This document shows positions 1-8,516 of a stretch of 64,000 nucleotides of DNA, in pieces. This stretch comes from Clostridia bacterium (lineage in GTDB: Bacteria > Bacillota > Clostridia > Oscillospirales > Acutalibacteraceae). The position numbers and the translations under genes were made by a program. The stretch's first letter is position 1. Every line of letters starts with the position of its first letter. The notes under the pieces were generated by a model, which ran no database searches, had not been told where the DNA came from, and saw only the letters and a program-made list of their open reading frames with translations. Where the stretch lies: positions 541,542-605,541 of the forward strand of contig JAFTSH010000001.1 of assembly GCA_017467405.1 (NCBI GenBank), written 5' to 3'.

Positions 1-106
1 CGATTACGCTATTTTGTTGTATTTTGTTCGTTTTGATAACAAAATAGAGTAACGAGGTATGGCTCGTTTGAGTTTTTCAGGAAATCCGACGTCGGTTGAC
101 GGGAAT

Positions 107-146
107 AAAAAGGATCTCCGCTTGATGAGAGCAGGAGACCCTTTTT
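107..146 (-). terminator. Terminator of the first AraC gene
   Basis: Seen: a 13-base stem (107-119 with 134-146, one mismatch) just past the stop of the minus-strand AraC gene, with the A-run at 107-111 giving a U-tract in the transcript. Bases 1-106 show no gene. Confidence 0.75.
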
Positions 147-150
147 GAGA

Positions 151-1029
151 TTAAAGATTGTTGGCCGAACGCCTTGTGTCGCGGTATTGCTGAGGCGACA
201 TTCCCGCGTGTACCTTGAATTTCTCGTAGAACCAGCCGAGATTTGAAAATCCGCTCTCGAAGCAGATGTCGATGATCGGCATATTGCTGTCGGCCAGCAG
301 GGAGCATGCGTATTTGATACGCAGACCGTTGATATATTCGGTAGGCGTGGTGCCCATAGTACGCCGCATGGTATGAGTGAGGTGTGCGTGGGTTTTTCCG
401 GAAAGCTCAACCATCCGTGCTACACCCGCCGAGAAATTCTCGTAATCGTTCATTTTGTTGCAGCATTCTCTGAGCCATTCTGGCGGATAGTCGATCATCT
501 GATTGGATTCGGAAAGCGTCGAATTAAGAAAAATAAGATATAACTCGTTCAGAAGCTGACAACACTCGGCGTCGAATTTTTTGTTTCGTTCCATTGCCAT
601 TACGCTTTTTACGCGTTGCTCGAGGGCTTCGGTCTGCGCAGCGTCAAGAGAGCACATGGGAAAGGCCGAGGAATTGAATATCGTTGAACCGTCAACAAAA
701 TTGCAGAATTGCTCAAAGGTGTCCTTACGTATCTTCATATTGCACATACGGTAGCCGATATTTCGGATGCCCTCGTAGCAGTGAACGTCCGAAGGCTTCA
801 CGAAACAGAGGGTTCCCTTGTGGATGCTCTGTTTGTTGACCGTTTCCGAGGAACGGTCAGCCGTAATATGTTTTAACGTGCCCTCTGCAACGAAGAAAAT
901 CTCGTAATATTCGTGGTCGTGCATCTTGATAACGTGAGGAATCTCCATAGGAGGAGAAAAACTGACGTTAAAAGCAAACCGGTGATATGCGAGTCCCTCA
1001 TTCTTACTTTTCATACGTATGATATCCAT
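151..1029 (-). CDS. AraC family transcriptional regulator
   Basis: A 292-residue transcription factor with an N-terminal cupin-like effector domain (HDHEYYEIFF near residue 38) and a C-terminal AraC double helix-turn-helix (DICFESGFSN, then GMSPQQYRD near the end). Known for the family: the cupin binds a small ligand, often a sugar, and the C-terminus binds DNA to activate neighbouring genes. The start at 1029 is chosen because AGAGGTGATATT lies directly before it; the longer frame to 1137 runs through the promoter. It is divergent from the esterase gene at 1158, so it probably controls that gene (inference). It is related to the two other AraC proteins here, at 20258 and 23111, but clearly more distant from them than they are from each other. 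Confidence 0.9.
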   Translation of the reverse strand: MDIIRMKSKNEGLAYHRFAFNVSFSPPMEIPHVIKMHDHEYYEIFFVAEGTLKHITADRSSETVNKQSIHKGTLCFVKPSDVHCYEGIRNIGYRMCNMKIRKDTFEQFCNFVDGSTIFNSSAFPMCSLDAAQTEALEQRVKSVMAMERNKKFDAECCQLLNELYLIFLNSTLSESNQMIDYPPEWLRECCNKMNDYENFSAGVARMVELSGKTHAHLTHTMRRTMGTTPTEYINGLRIKYACSLLADSNMPIIDICFESGFSNLGWFYEKFKVHAGMSPQQYRDTRRSANNL

Positions 1030-1048
1030 AAATATCACCTCTGAACCG

Positions 1049-1076
1049 AGTATATCACAAAAAAGCGGAATGTCAA
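1049..1076 (-). promoter_or_regulatory. Sigma-A promoter of the first AraC gene
   Basis: Read on the minus strand: TTGACA (1076-1071), 16-base spacer, TATACT (1054-1049), 20 bases before the start codon. Confidence 0.7.
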
Positions 1077-1089
1077 CACAAAAGAACGG

Positions 1090-1118
1090 TTGATTTTGAT
1101 TTTGGTAAACGTTATCAT
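1090..1118 (+). promoter_or_regulatory. Promoter of the esterase gene with operator-like core
   Basis: TTGATT (1090-1095), 17-base spacer, TATCAT (1113-1118). The sequence GGTAAACGTTATC (1104-1116) overlaps the -10 region. It has the AACGTT core of LacI-family and CcpA-type sites, although it is an imperfect dyad. Confidence 0.5.
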
Positions 1119-1157
1119 AAACAAAACTTACGTTCATATTGCTTGCGGGGTGTTAAA

Positions 1158-3482
1158 ATGAAAGTCGAAAGAATTATCAGGAATATCTTTGCTTTGGTTC
1201 TGGCGGCCGTGTTGACCGTTGCGGCGTCCGTCCTGCCTGCAGGGGTTTCCGCGGCAAACTATTTCGGAGTAGGAGTGAGTGCTACGACCTGTACTTATCT
1301 GAACGACAATTCGGTTTATCAGCGCAACAAACCGATGGTGATCTGGGGACAAGCCTCCAACGGCGCCAAACTTACGGCAGTCCTTAAAAAGGGTAACGAT
1401 AAGGTTGCCGAAGCCTCCACGACGGCAAAGGACGGTGCGTGGAAGATGGAGCTTGAGGGACAGGACGGCGGATATACCGCCTATACCCTCACGATCAACG
1501 TCAACGGAAGCAAGGCTTTCGAATTCAATAATATCGTTTTCGGTGAGGTCTGGCTTTCTTCGGGACAGTCAAATATGCAGCTTTCCTTGAGAGATACCGC
1601 CGACGGTGCAGAGGTTCTGAAAAACGCCGACGACGAATATCTCAGGATATATTACGAACCGGTGCTTCCCGCAGGAACCACATATCTTACAACTCCCGCA
1701 TCCGACGTGCCGGGAGCAGTCTGGATGACCGGCAAGAGCGGGGATTCGCTTAAAACGGTTTCAGCCATAAGCTTCTCCTTTGCGAACAAGCTCAGAAAAG
1801 AGCTTGATATGCCGGTTGCGATGATCGACACCGCGGTCGGAAGTGCGTGGATCGAAACCTGGCTTTCCAAGGAGCTTCTGGCAGAGGATCAGGAGCTGCT
1901 CGAAAAGGTAAAGTCATACGGAGTATATACCGAAAATCCCACCGAGTGGAATCAGCTCGGCGTGCTTTACAACAGCAAAATCGCTCCTTTGAGCGGGCTT
2001 AATATAGGCGGAGTCATCTGGTATCAGGGCGAGGGCAATATGTCGCGCTCGGATATATACGGAGACGAGCTTGATCTGCTGAAAAAGGAATGGGGAAAGA
2101 TTTTCGGATACGACGACGATTCAATGCCCTTCGTTTTTGCTCAGCTTGCACCCTACGGCTATTCGCAGAGCATAGGAAAGATGTGCGATTCGATGGCTGA
2201 AATGCAGAAGAACAACAGCGCCACCACCGCAATGGTGCCTATCTACGACCAGTCGCTTGAGTATAAAGGCTTTACGGGAAGGGTTCCCGCCGTGATACAT
2301 CCTTCGTATAAAAAGGAGATCGCAGAGCGAATGGCGACCGCTGCGTTAAGCATTATCAAAGGCGGCGAGGTTGCAACTGCACCTACCGTAACCGACGTCA
2401 GCTTTAACGGCGATACGGTCACCCTGACCTTCGATAACGTCGGTGAGGGACTGACCACCCTGAAAAATTCGACCAACGTCGTCGGTTTTTCCCTCGCAGG
2501 TGCGGAGGGACGTTGGGTTGCCGCAACGGGCGTAATAACCGGCAAGAATACCGTTTCGGTGCGAAGTACCATGTTGCGTTCACCCGAACGCGTTGCCTAC
2601 GCCTACAATAACTATAACGTTGACGGTACCCTCTGCTCGAGCTACGCAATTCCTGCTTCTCCGTACAGTAATTACAACCTCAGAACGATAGGCGACATCA
2701 GCTATCTTAACTGTGACGGTGAGATCTTCGTCGTCAGCAACTTTGAAACAACCGACACCGAGGTCGGACACGGTGAATACAAGAATATCTGGAAGGGCTC
2801 CGACGATGTAAAACTCACCTTTGACAGAGAAAACAAGGCCGACGGAGTTGCATCCCTCAAGGTGGAATATAAAAAGGGAGAAAACGAGGTCGGTACCGTC
2901 ACCCGTCCTAACAGCCTGTACAATGTCGATATGGTACCCCTCAGGGGAATGACCGCTCTTACCGCAAGTTTTAAAAACGGCGACGGCAGGGAAAAGGAGA
3001 TCGTTCTTAAGATCACCTCCTTCAGTAACGATGCGTCTTATTCTTCGCCCGTAAACCTTGAAGCGGATGCCGATTTTACAACCCTCGTATTTGATCTTAC
3101 CTCCTTTTTTGACAAGGACGGTAATGCGTTGGAAAATGCGAGCAGTATCTGCAATAACGCGATGGATATCAGCTTTGTTATCAAGGATACTCAGGACGGT
3201 ACCGTCTGGCTCGACAGCGTATTCTTCGGTCCCGACGCCTATGCAAAGGACTCGTTTTCGGCTACCGCGTCCTTTACGGAAAGTGAAGAGAAGGACGGCG
3301 GCCTTTCGGTCGGTGCTGTGATTGCGATCGTCGCAGCGGTATTAGTAGTTATCATTCTCGCCGTAATCTTTATTATAGTCGGCAAGAAGAGGTCTGCCCC
3401 TGCTGACCAAACCCCCGAAATTACGGCGGCTGCTGAAGCTGAAGCCGAATCCGATGACGACGCGTCGGTTGACGATAAGTAA
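1158..3482 (+). CDS. Secreted, membrane-anchored sialate O-acetylesterase-like protein
   Basis: A 774-residue exported protein. Order seen: signal peptide (about residues 1-32, ending VSAAN), a beta-sandwich stretch, an SGNH/SIAE esterase domain with the nucleophile motif GQSNM (Ser138) and a later IHPSYKKEI block carrying the likely catalytic His, an approximately 190-residue jelly-roll-like domain, then a transmembrane helix near residues 722-743 and a basic then acidic tail. Known: this family removes acetyl esters from sugars such as sialic acid or xylan. The substrate here is not known. ATG 1158 is chosen because GGGGTG sits just upstream; the upstream TTG at 1143 has none. The divergent AraC gene is the probable regulator. 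The C-terminal anchor is shared with proteins at 17191 and 25929. Confidence 0.85.
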   Translation: MKVERIIRNIFALVLAAVLTVAASVLPAGVSAANYFGVGVSATTCTYLNDNSVYQRNKPMVIWGQASNGAKLTAVLKKGNDKVAEASTTAKDGAWKMELEGQDGGYTAYTLTINVNGSKAFEFNNIVFGEVWLSSGQSNMQLSLRDTADGAEVLKNADDEYLRIYYEPVLPAGTTYLTTPASDVPGAVWMTGKSGDSLKTVSAISFSFANKLRKELDMPVAMIDTAVGSAWIETWLSKELLAEDQELLEKVKSYGVYTENPTEWNQLGVLYNSKIAPLSGLNIGGVIWYQGEGNMSRSDIYGDELDLLKKEWGKIFGYDDDSMPFVFAQLAPYGYSQSIGKMCDSMAEMQKNNSATTAMVPIYDQSLEYKGFTGRVPAVIHPSYKKEIAERMATAALSIIKGGEVATAPTVTDVSFNGDTVTLTFDNVGEGLTTLKNSTNVVGFSLAGAEGRWVAATGVITGKNTVSVRSTMLRSPERVAYAYNNYNVDGTLCSSYAIPASPYSNYNLRTIGDISYLNCDGEIFVVSNFETTDTEVGHGEYKNIWKGSDDVKLTFDRENKADGVASLKVEYKKGENEVGTVTRPNSLYNVDMVPLRGMTALTASFKNGDGREKEIVLKITSFSNDASYSSPVNLEADADFTTLVFDLTSFFDKDGNALENASSICNNAMDISFVIKDTQDGTVWLDSVFFGPDAYAKDSFSATASFTESEEKDGGLSVGAVIAIVAAVLVVIILAVIFIIVGKKRSAPADQTPEITAAAEAEAESDDDASVDDK

Positions 3483-3504
3483 TCAATAACACGTAATAAA
3501 GAAG

Positions 3505-3539
3505 AACACCGCAGATCCCCTCACGGGCTCTGCGGTGTT
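3505..3539. terminator. Bidirectional terminator
   Basis: Perfect 11-base stem AACACCGCAGA (3505-3515) with its complement (3529-3539), between the convergent esterase and acyltransferase genes. Confidence 0.85.
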
Positions 3540-3543
3540 TACT

Positions 3544-4479
3544 TTACATATCGTCGGGTATCATCTCGGGCGGTACCTCAAGCAGCTCCGGGTGCTTGAG
3601 AAGCCTCGTGTAATACTTGATGGCGTTGGCGTAGTAGTAGCCGTCAACACAGCGCTCGTCAAGAACGAAACGGAGTGTCATATAACGTTGGGGGCGTACC
3701 GTGCCGTCGGCGGCAAATACGGGCTTGGTCTTCTTCTTGCCGATGGCAAGGAAGCAGGAGGTCGTACCGAAATCGTACAGGTGATGATAAATGGAGTCAA
3801 TTCCGAGAGAGCCGAGATCGGTGACGACGCAGCTCGAATGGAAGGGGCTGGCCTCGTAGATGATCTTGGGCATCAGACCGACCTTGTCGAGGTTGCGAAG
3901 TACGAAAACGACGAAGGTCTTCAAGAAGGTGGGAAGCACCCTGAGGACCTTTACAACACCGTCGGTGGTGTTTTCAACAACGCTTCCGTCCTTTGGCCTG
4001 CTTTCTTCCAGACAATCCTCAAAACGCTTGCAAACGTCAAAGATCGTGTCGGTGGGCTCGAAGTACGGCTGTATCGAGGTCTCCTCGCCGTCTATGGTGA
4101 GGCTTCTCTTGATGGCCATGGTTACGCGGAGGTTGTTATGGCTGTAGATCTTCTTGCCGACGGTGAAACGGTTAAGCCTCGGACGCATCGTGAAGGTTCG
4201 GACCAGAGCAGCCATAAAGACGTGCATCATTCTGATCTCAAGACCCTGCTTTCTCTTCTGGTTGACGTATTTCTCGATGTGCTCGATGGGAACGTCGACC
4301 TCAAAGAACAGCTGGCTGTCGTTTCGTTCACGCATGATGTTGGGGATGATGTGGAAGAAGCCGTCAAGGTTTCTTACACGGTATGCGTCATACCTGTCAC
4401 CGAATCTGCGTTTTCTTTTCGGCGGCGCCACTGCCGCCTGTTGCCCATTCTCGGGCAGTTCAACACTGGAATTTTTCAT
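3544..4479 (-). CDS. 2-oxoacid dehydrogenase E2-like (CAT superfamily) acyltransferase
   Basis: A 311-residue protein matching the catalytic domain of dihydrolipoamide acyltransferases and chloramphenicol acetyltransferase. It lacks the lipoyl and E1-binding domains, so it is not a pyruvate dehydrogenase subunit, and no E1 or E3 gene is nearby. The C-terminal block reads FVLDERCVDGYYY, where catalytic E2 enzymes have DHRxxDG: the histidine is replaced by glutamate. Similar stand-alone proteins occur in Clostridia; their reaction is not established to my knowledge. Start at 4479 because AAAGGAGCG lies 7 bases before it; the N-terminus is basic (PPKRKRRFGDRYDAYRVR). It is monocistronic, divergent from the SRP operon. 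The substrate is unknown. Confidence 0.75.
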   Translation of the reverse strand: MKNSSVELPENGQQAAVAPPKRKRRFGDRYDAYRVRNLDGFFHIIPNIMRERNDSQLFFEVDVPIEHIEKYVNQKRKQGLEIRMMHVFMAALVRTFTMRPRLNRFTVGKKIYSHNNLRVTMAIKRSLTIDGEETSIQPYFEPTDTIFDVCKRFEDCLEESRPKDGSVVENTTDGVVKVLRVLPTFLKTFVVFVLRNLDKVGLMPKIIYEASPFHSSCVVTDLGSLGIDSIYHHLYDFGTTSCFLAIGKKKTKPVFAADGTVRPQRYMTLRFVLDERCVDGYYYANAIKYYTRLLKHPELLEVPPEMIPDDM

Positions 4480-4506
4480 ATAACTCGCTCCTTTCTTAAA
4501 ATTTGG

Positions 4507-4534
4507 ATTATATGTAAAAAACACTGCGTTCAAA
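4507..4534 (-). promoter_or_regulatory. Promoter of the acyltransferase gene
   Basis: Minus strand: TTTGAA (4534-4529), 16 bases, TATAAT (4512-4507). The -10 is perfect, the -35 moderate. Confidence 0.6.
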
Positions 4535-4687
4535 ATAAGATTGAGCAAAATCTATACGCTTATAAATGTTACAATATTTTTCGACAATTTACAAGCAAAA
4601 ATTCATAATTACGTAACAATTTGTTACAAAACCGGTTGTTTGTCCGAGTTTCTGCTATAAAGAAATGCAAAAAATATTAAAAATATG

Positions 4688-4716
4688 TTGACAAATATGA
4701 ATACCTCGGGTATAAT
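4688..4716 (+). promoter_or_regulatory. Perfect-consensus sigma-A promoter of the ylxM-ffh-trmD operon
   Basis: TTGACA (4688-4693), exactly 17 bases, TATAAT (4711-4716). Expected to be strong, as fits SRP and ribosomal-protein genes. Confidence 0.9.
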
Positions 4717-4773
4717 TTCTCTTGCTGTAAAGCGATTTTACTTTACACGGAGGTGCTTCTCCTGCCTAAGGAT

Positions 4774-5118
4774 ATGAGGATGTCCCTCCTGCTCGGTTAC
4801 TACGGACCGCTGCTTTCGGAGAGGACGCGTATGATAGCCGAAAGCTACTACTACGACGATCTCTCCCTTTCGGAGATCTCCGATAACGAGGGAATGACGC
4901 GTCAGGGCGTGCTCGATCACATCCGCCGTGCCGATACCGCCCTCACGAACTACGAACAAAAGCTCGGCTTTGCCCGAAAGCTTACCGTTGCGGCTTCTGC
5001 CGCTGAAAGGATCGCGTCGCTCACCGACGATCCCGAGGTGCTCAGACTGTGCGGCGAGATTTCCGCCCAGACTGCCGATGAGCAGAATTTGACCGGAGGT
5101 GATATTTTTGGCATTTGA
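4774..5118 (+). CDS. ylxM: YlxM family SRP-associated HTH protein
   Basis: A helix-turn-helix protein of about 114-118 residues. The segment LSLSEISDNEGMTRQGVLDH is the HTH. Known: YlxM genes sit directly before ffh in Firmicutes, and the protein associates with the signal recognition particle. The start is unclear. GGAGG at 4749-4753 is best placed for a CTG at 4762 (8-base gap). The upstream in-frame GTG at 4753 overlaps that site and cannot use it. ATG 4774 and ATG 4780 are further away; the latter has AAGGA at 4768-4772. I report ATG 4774 as the conservative choice. The gene overlaps ffh by 11 bases, suggesting translational coupling. Confidence 0.85.
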   Translation: MRMSLLLGYYGPLLSERTRMIAESYYYDDLSLSEISDNEGMTRQGVLDHIRRADTALTNYEQKLGFARKLTVAASAAERIASLTDDPEVLRLCGEISAQTADEQNLTGGDIFGI

Positions 5119-6442
5119 AGGACTTTCAGACAAGCTTGCCGCGGCGTTTAAGAAGCTGCGTTCAAGAGGAAAGCTTACCGAAGCCGACGTCAAGGAAGCG
5201 ATGCGCGAGGTGCGCCTTGCCCTTCTCGAGGCTGACGTTAACTACAAGGTTGCCAAGGATTTCACCAAAACCGTAGCAGAAAAGGCGATCGGCGCAAACG
5301 TCACCGAAAGTCTTACTCCGGGACAGATGGTCATCAAGATCGTTAACGAGGAGCTTACCGCTCTTATGGGTGGCTCAAACTCCCGGATAAATACCGCTGC
5401 AAAGGGACCGACCGTCGTAATGCTCTGCGGTCTTCAGGGTTCAGGTAAGACCACGCACTCCGCAAAGCTCGCCAAGATGCTTAAGAGCAAAGGACACCGT
5501 CCCTTGCTTGTCGGATGCGATATTTACCGTCCCGCCGCTATCGACCAGTTAAAGGTCGTCGGTGAAAAGGCGGGAGTGCCGGTCTTCGAAAGAGGAACGC
5601 AGGATCCCGTAAAAACGGCCAGGGAGGCCTACTCCCACGCCTGTGACTACGGACACGACTTCGTAATGCTTGATACCGCCGGCCGTCTTCATATCGACGA
5701 GGAGCTGATGGGTGAGCTGAAAAGGATGAAGGCCGCCGTCACCCCCAACGAGATACTTCTGGTCGTTGACTCAATGACCGGTCAGGACGCCGTAAACGTT
5801 GCCTCAAGCTTTAACGATGCCCTCGGAATCGACGGCGTGATACTCACCAAGCTCGACGGCGATACCCGAGGAGGCGCCGCCCTTTCGGTAAAGGCTGTCA
5901 CCGGTTGTCCCGTTAAGTTTGCGGGTACGGGCGAGAAACTGGACGATATCGAGGAGTTCCACCCCGACCGTATGGCGTCGAGAATCCTCGGAATGGGAGA
6001 CGTCCTCTCGCTGATAGAGCAGGCAGAGCAGAAGCTCGATGCCAAAAAGGCGGAGGAAACGGCACGCCGTCTGCAGGAGAACAAGTTCGACTTTAACGAT
6101 ATGCTCGGACAGTTCCGTGAAATAAAAAAGATGGGCTCTCTCAAGAAGGTCATGTCGATGATACCGGGCGTGGAGCGTCAGCTTCGCGACACCGAGGTTG
6201 ACGACCGTCAGCTCGACAGGATCGAGGCGATCATCCTTTCGATGACCCCGAAGGAAAGAGCTAACCCGTCGCTTATAAACCCCTCCCGTAAGAGGAGGAT
6301 CGCAGCAGGCTCAGGTATGAAGGTCGAGGACGTAAACCGGCTTTTGAAGCAGCAGGAACAGATGAAAAAGATGTTCAAGCAGATGACAAAGCAGGGCAAA
6401 AGAGGCGGCAGGATGAAGCTGCCCGGCGGATTCGAATTCTGA
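5108..6442 (+). CDS. ffh: Signal recognition particle protein Ffh (SRP54)
   Basis: A 444-residue GTPase that binds signal sequences emerging from the ribosome and, with 4.5S/scRNA and FtsY, delivers nascent membrane proteins to SecYEG. Seen: N domain, P-loop GLQGSGKTT (residues 108-116), DTAGR, TKLDGDTRGGAALS, then the methionine-rich M domain with MIPGVERQ and a C-terminal run of Met/Gln/Lys (KKMFKQMTK). Length is normal. The start is TTG 5108 with GGAGG at 5095-5099; the frame's first in-frame start codon (GTG 5099) overlaps the ribosome site. Second gene of the operon, overlapping ylxM and followed 38 bases later by rpsP. Confidence 0.97.
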   Translation: MAFEGLSDKLAAAFKKLRSRGKLTEADVKEAMREVRLALLEADVNYKVAKDFTKTVAEKAIGANVTESLTPGQMVIKIVNEELTALMGGSNSRINTAAKGPTVVMLCGLQGSGKTTHSAKLAKMLKSKGHRPLLVGCDIYRPAAIDQLKVVGEKAGVPVFERGTQDPVKTAREAYSHACDYGHDFVMLDTAGRLHIDEELMGELKRMKAAVTPNEILLVVDSMTGQDAVNVASSFNDALGIDGVILTKLDGDTRGGAALSVKAVTGCPVKFAGTGEKLDDIEEFHPDRMASRILGMGDVLSLIEQAEQKLDAKKAEETARRLQENKFDFNDMLGQFREIKKMGSLKKVMSMIPGVERQLRDTEVDDRQLDRIEAIILSMTPKERANPSLINPSRKRRIAAGSGMKVEDVNRLLKQQEQMKKMFKQMTKQGKRGGRMKLPGGFEF

Positions 6443-6480
6443 TACATCACAAATAAACGTTTCATTCGGAGGTGAAAACA

Positions 6481-6723
6481 ATGGCAGTAAAGATCAGACT
6501 CAGAAGAATGGGCGCCAAGAAGGCTCCTTTCTACCGTATCGTCGTTGCGGATTCCAGATATCCCAGAGACGGAAGATTTATCGAAGAGATCGGTTACTAT
6601 GATCCCATGGCTAACCCCGCAGTCGTAAAGGTCGACGGCGACAAGGCCAAGAAGTGGATCTCCGACGGAGCTCAGCCCACCGATACCGTAAAGGCTCTTC
6701 TCAAGAAGAACGGCGTACTTTAA
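6481..6723 (+). CDS. rpsP: 30S ribosomal protein S16
   Basis: An 80-residue protein starting [20 protein letters not shown], the diagnostic N-terminus of bS16, which stabilises the 5' domain of 16S rRNA during 30S assembly. ATG 6481 follows CGGAGG at a 7-base gap; an in-frame GTG at 6472 overlaps that site and is rejected. Order ffh-rpsP-khpA-rimM-trmD is the classical Firmicutes arrangement. Confidence 0.97.
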   Translation: MAVKIRLRRMGAKKAPFYRIVVADSRYPRDGRFIEEIGYYDPMANPAVVKVDGDKAKKWISDGAQPTDTVKALLKKNGVL

Positions 6724-6737
6724 CGGAGGACAAAAAA

Positions 6738-6971
6738 ATGCAGGAACTTTTAGCATCGATCGCCAGAGGGCTCGTTGACGCCCCCGAGGCTGTCAGTGTT
6801 ACCGTCTCGGAACCCACCGAGGACGGAACGGTCGTTTACCATCTCCACGTCGCCGAGGGCGATATGGGAAGAGTAATCGGCAAGCAGGGAAGGATAGCCA
6901 AGGCTATCAGAATGGTCATGCGCGCGGCTGCGACCCGCTGTGATCAGAAGATCATGGTCGAAATAGACTGA
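6738..6971 (+). CDS. khpA: KH-domain RNA-binding protein KhpA (YlqC)
   Basis: A 77-residue single KH domain. The GxxG loop reads GKQG in VIGKQGRIAKAIR (about residues 51-63). Known: KhpA pairs with KhpB (Jag) and binds many RNAs. Start ATG 6738 with GGAGG ending 9 bases before it; the longer upstream reading frame overlaps rpsP and is not used. It lies 14 bases after rpsP in the operon. Confidence 0.95.
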   Translation: MQELLASIARGLVDAPEAVSVTVSEPTEDGTVVYHLHVAEGDMGRVIGKQGRIAKAIRMVMRAAATRCDQKIMVEID

Positions 6972-7063
6972 TCGTATGTGCGGCTGTGCCGGAGAACGGC
7001 GGCTCGGTTTTTACCGGCTGTTCGGTCGGCGCAGCCCGCGTTTTATTTCAGGAGGTACACGAA

Positions 7064-7582
7064 ATGCTCAGAAGGTACATAGAGGCAGGACAGATTGTAT
7101 CCACCCAGGGACTTAAGGGTGAGGTGCGTGTTCAGCCGTGGTGCGATTCTCCCGAATTCCTCGGACTGTTCGAGGTGCTTTATCTTGACGAAAAGGGCGA
7201 AAGACCCATTAAAATACAAAAGGTGCGTCCCCACGGCAACATCGCCGTTGTGAAAATGGAGGGTGTGGACGATATAGATACCGCCACACAGTACCGCGGA
7301 CGCGTGCTTTACATCGACAGGGAAGACGCAAGCCTCCCCGAAAACACCTTTTTCGTTACCGATCTGATCGGATGCGACGTGCTTGACGCCGACAGCGGCG
7401 TCTGCTACGGCAAGCTTTCGGACGTCAGTGTGACGGGTGCAAACGACGTCTGGCACGTCACTTCTGCCGACGGCAGAGAATATCTTCTCCCAGCCATTCC
7501 GAGCGTCGTGGACGAGACCGATCCGGTAAACGGCAGAATTGCCGTAAGACCGCTGAAGGGAATCTTTGACGATGAGAATTGA
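7064..7582 (+). CDS. rimM: Ribosome maturation factor RimM
   Basis: A 172-residue protein that helps process the 3' domain of 16S rRNA and binds the S19 region of the 30S subunit. Seen: N-terminal RimM barrel (AGQIVSTQGLKGEVRVQP) and a C-terminal PRC-barrel (DLIGCDVLD...EYLLPAIPSVV). The start is ATG 7064 behind CAGGAGGT; the frame upstream of it (from 6986) is spacer between khpA and rimM, about 90 bases without a gene. It overlaps trmD by 11 bases. Confidence 0.95.
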   Translation: MLRRYIEAGQIVSTQGLKGEVRVQPWCDSPEFLGLFEVLYLDEKGERPIKIQKVRPHGNIAVVKMEGVDDIDTATQYRGRVLYIDREDASLPENTFFVTDLIGCDVLDADSGVCYGKLSDVSVTGANDVWHVTSADGREYLLPAIPSVVDETDPVNGRIAVRPLKGIFDDEN

Positions 7583-8333
7583 CATACTGACACTCTTTCC
7601 CGAAATGTGCGAACGCTTTACGGGGGAGAGTATAATCGGACGCGCTCAGGCAAAGGGCGTGCTTGAAATCAAGTGTCATAATATAAGGGACTATACCGTA
7701 GACCGTCAGAAACGTGTAGACGACGCCGTGTTTGGCGGCGGAATGGGAATGTTGATGCAGGTGCAGCCGATAATCGACTGCTTTGACGCCGTGTGTCAGC
7801 AGACGGGCAAAAGACCCCACCTTATATATATGTCACCGCAGGGTAAGGTGCTGACCCAGCAAAGGGTAAAGGAGCTCGCACAGCTCGACAGCTTTGCCAT
7901 TCTTTGCGGGCATTACGAAGGGGTTGACGAAAGGGTAATCGAGAGCATCGTCGACGAGGAGATCTCGATAGGCGACTTCGTTCTCACAGGCGGAGAAATG
8001 CCGGCGCTTATACTTGCCGATGCGGTGTCAAGACTTTGTGACGGCGTCCTGTCGGGCGAAGAGTGCTATACCGACGAAAGTCACTATAACGGTCTGCTTG
8101 AATATCCTCAGTATTCCCGCCCTGCCGATTTCAGAGGAATGAAGGTTCCCGAGGTGCTTTTGAGCGGTCACCACGCCAACATCGACAAATGGCGCCGTGA
8201 ACAATCCTTGAAAAGAACCTATGAAAAACGTCCCGATATGCTCGAAAAGGCAGAGCTGACGGCATCCGACCTTAAGTTTATAGAGTCGTTAAAAAGGGAA
8301 AAAGAGGATAAAAAAACCGTTACCTCCGAATGA
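7572..8333 (+). CDS. trmD: tRNA (guanine-N1-)-methyltransferase TrmD
   Basis: A 253-residue SPOUT methyltransferase that makes m1G37 in tRNAs reading CNN codons, preventing +1 frameshifts. Seen: N-terminus MRIDILTLFPEM, VFGGGMGML, the knot motif LCGHYEGVDERV and DFVLTGGEMPAL. ATG 7572 lies inside the end of rimM, a coupled start. Last gene of the SRP operon; no strong terminator follows, only an AT-rich stretch at 8334-8430 before the HPr promoter. Confidence 0.97.
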   Translation: MRIDILTLFPEMCERFTGESIIGRAQAKGVLEIKCHNIRDYTVDRQKRVDDAVFGGGMGMLMQVQPIIDCFDAVCQQTGKRPHLIYMSPQGKVLTQQRVKELAQLDSFAILCGHYEGVDERVIESIVDEEISIGDFVLTGGEMPALILADAVSRLCDGVLSGEECYTDESHYNGLLEYPQYSRPADFRGMKVPEVLLSGHHANIDKWRREQSLKRTYEKRPDMLEKAELTASDLKFIESLKREKEDKKTVTSE

Positions 8334-8430
8334 AGATGTATAGTTTTCACAAACTTGTCAAAATATACTTGTGACGGTTTGACGAAGAGTTAGAAAATCT
8401 TTTTTTAACCGAAAAACCGCTTGAAAAAAG

Positions 8431-8458
8431 TTGACTATGACTTTTTTTGTGATATAAT
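8431..8458 (+). promoter_or_regulatory. Sigma-A promoter of the HPr gene
   Basis: TTGACT (8431-8436), 16 bases, TATAAT (8453-8458). Confidence 0.75.
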
Positions 8459-8516
8459 TACAAAAAAGGATATTGGCTATCAAGCTCGATAACTGTTTAT
8501 AAGTGAGGTATATGTT

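Noticed and set aside
9..410. 133-codon open frame at the window start
   Set aside because: Overlaps the AraC HTH region in another frame and runs through the terminator at 107-146.
3535..4608. 357-codon plus-strand open frame opposite the acyltransferase gene
   Set aside because: Antisense shadow: no ribosome site, and the minus-strand protein has clear family motifs and a good start.
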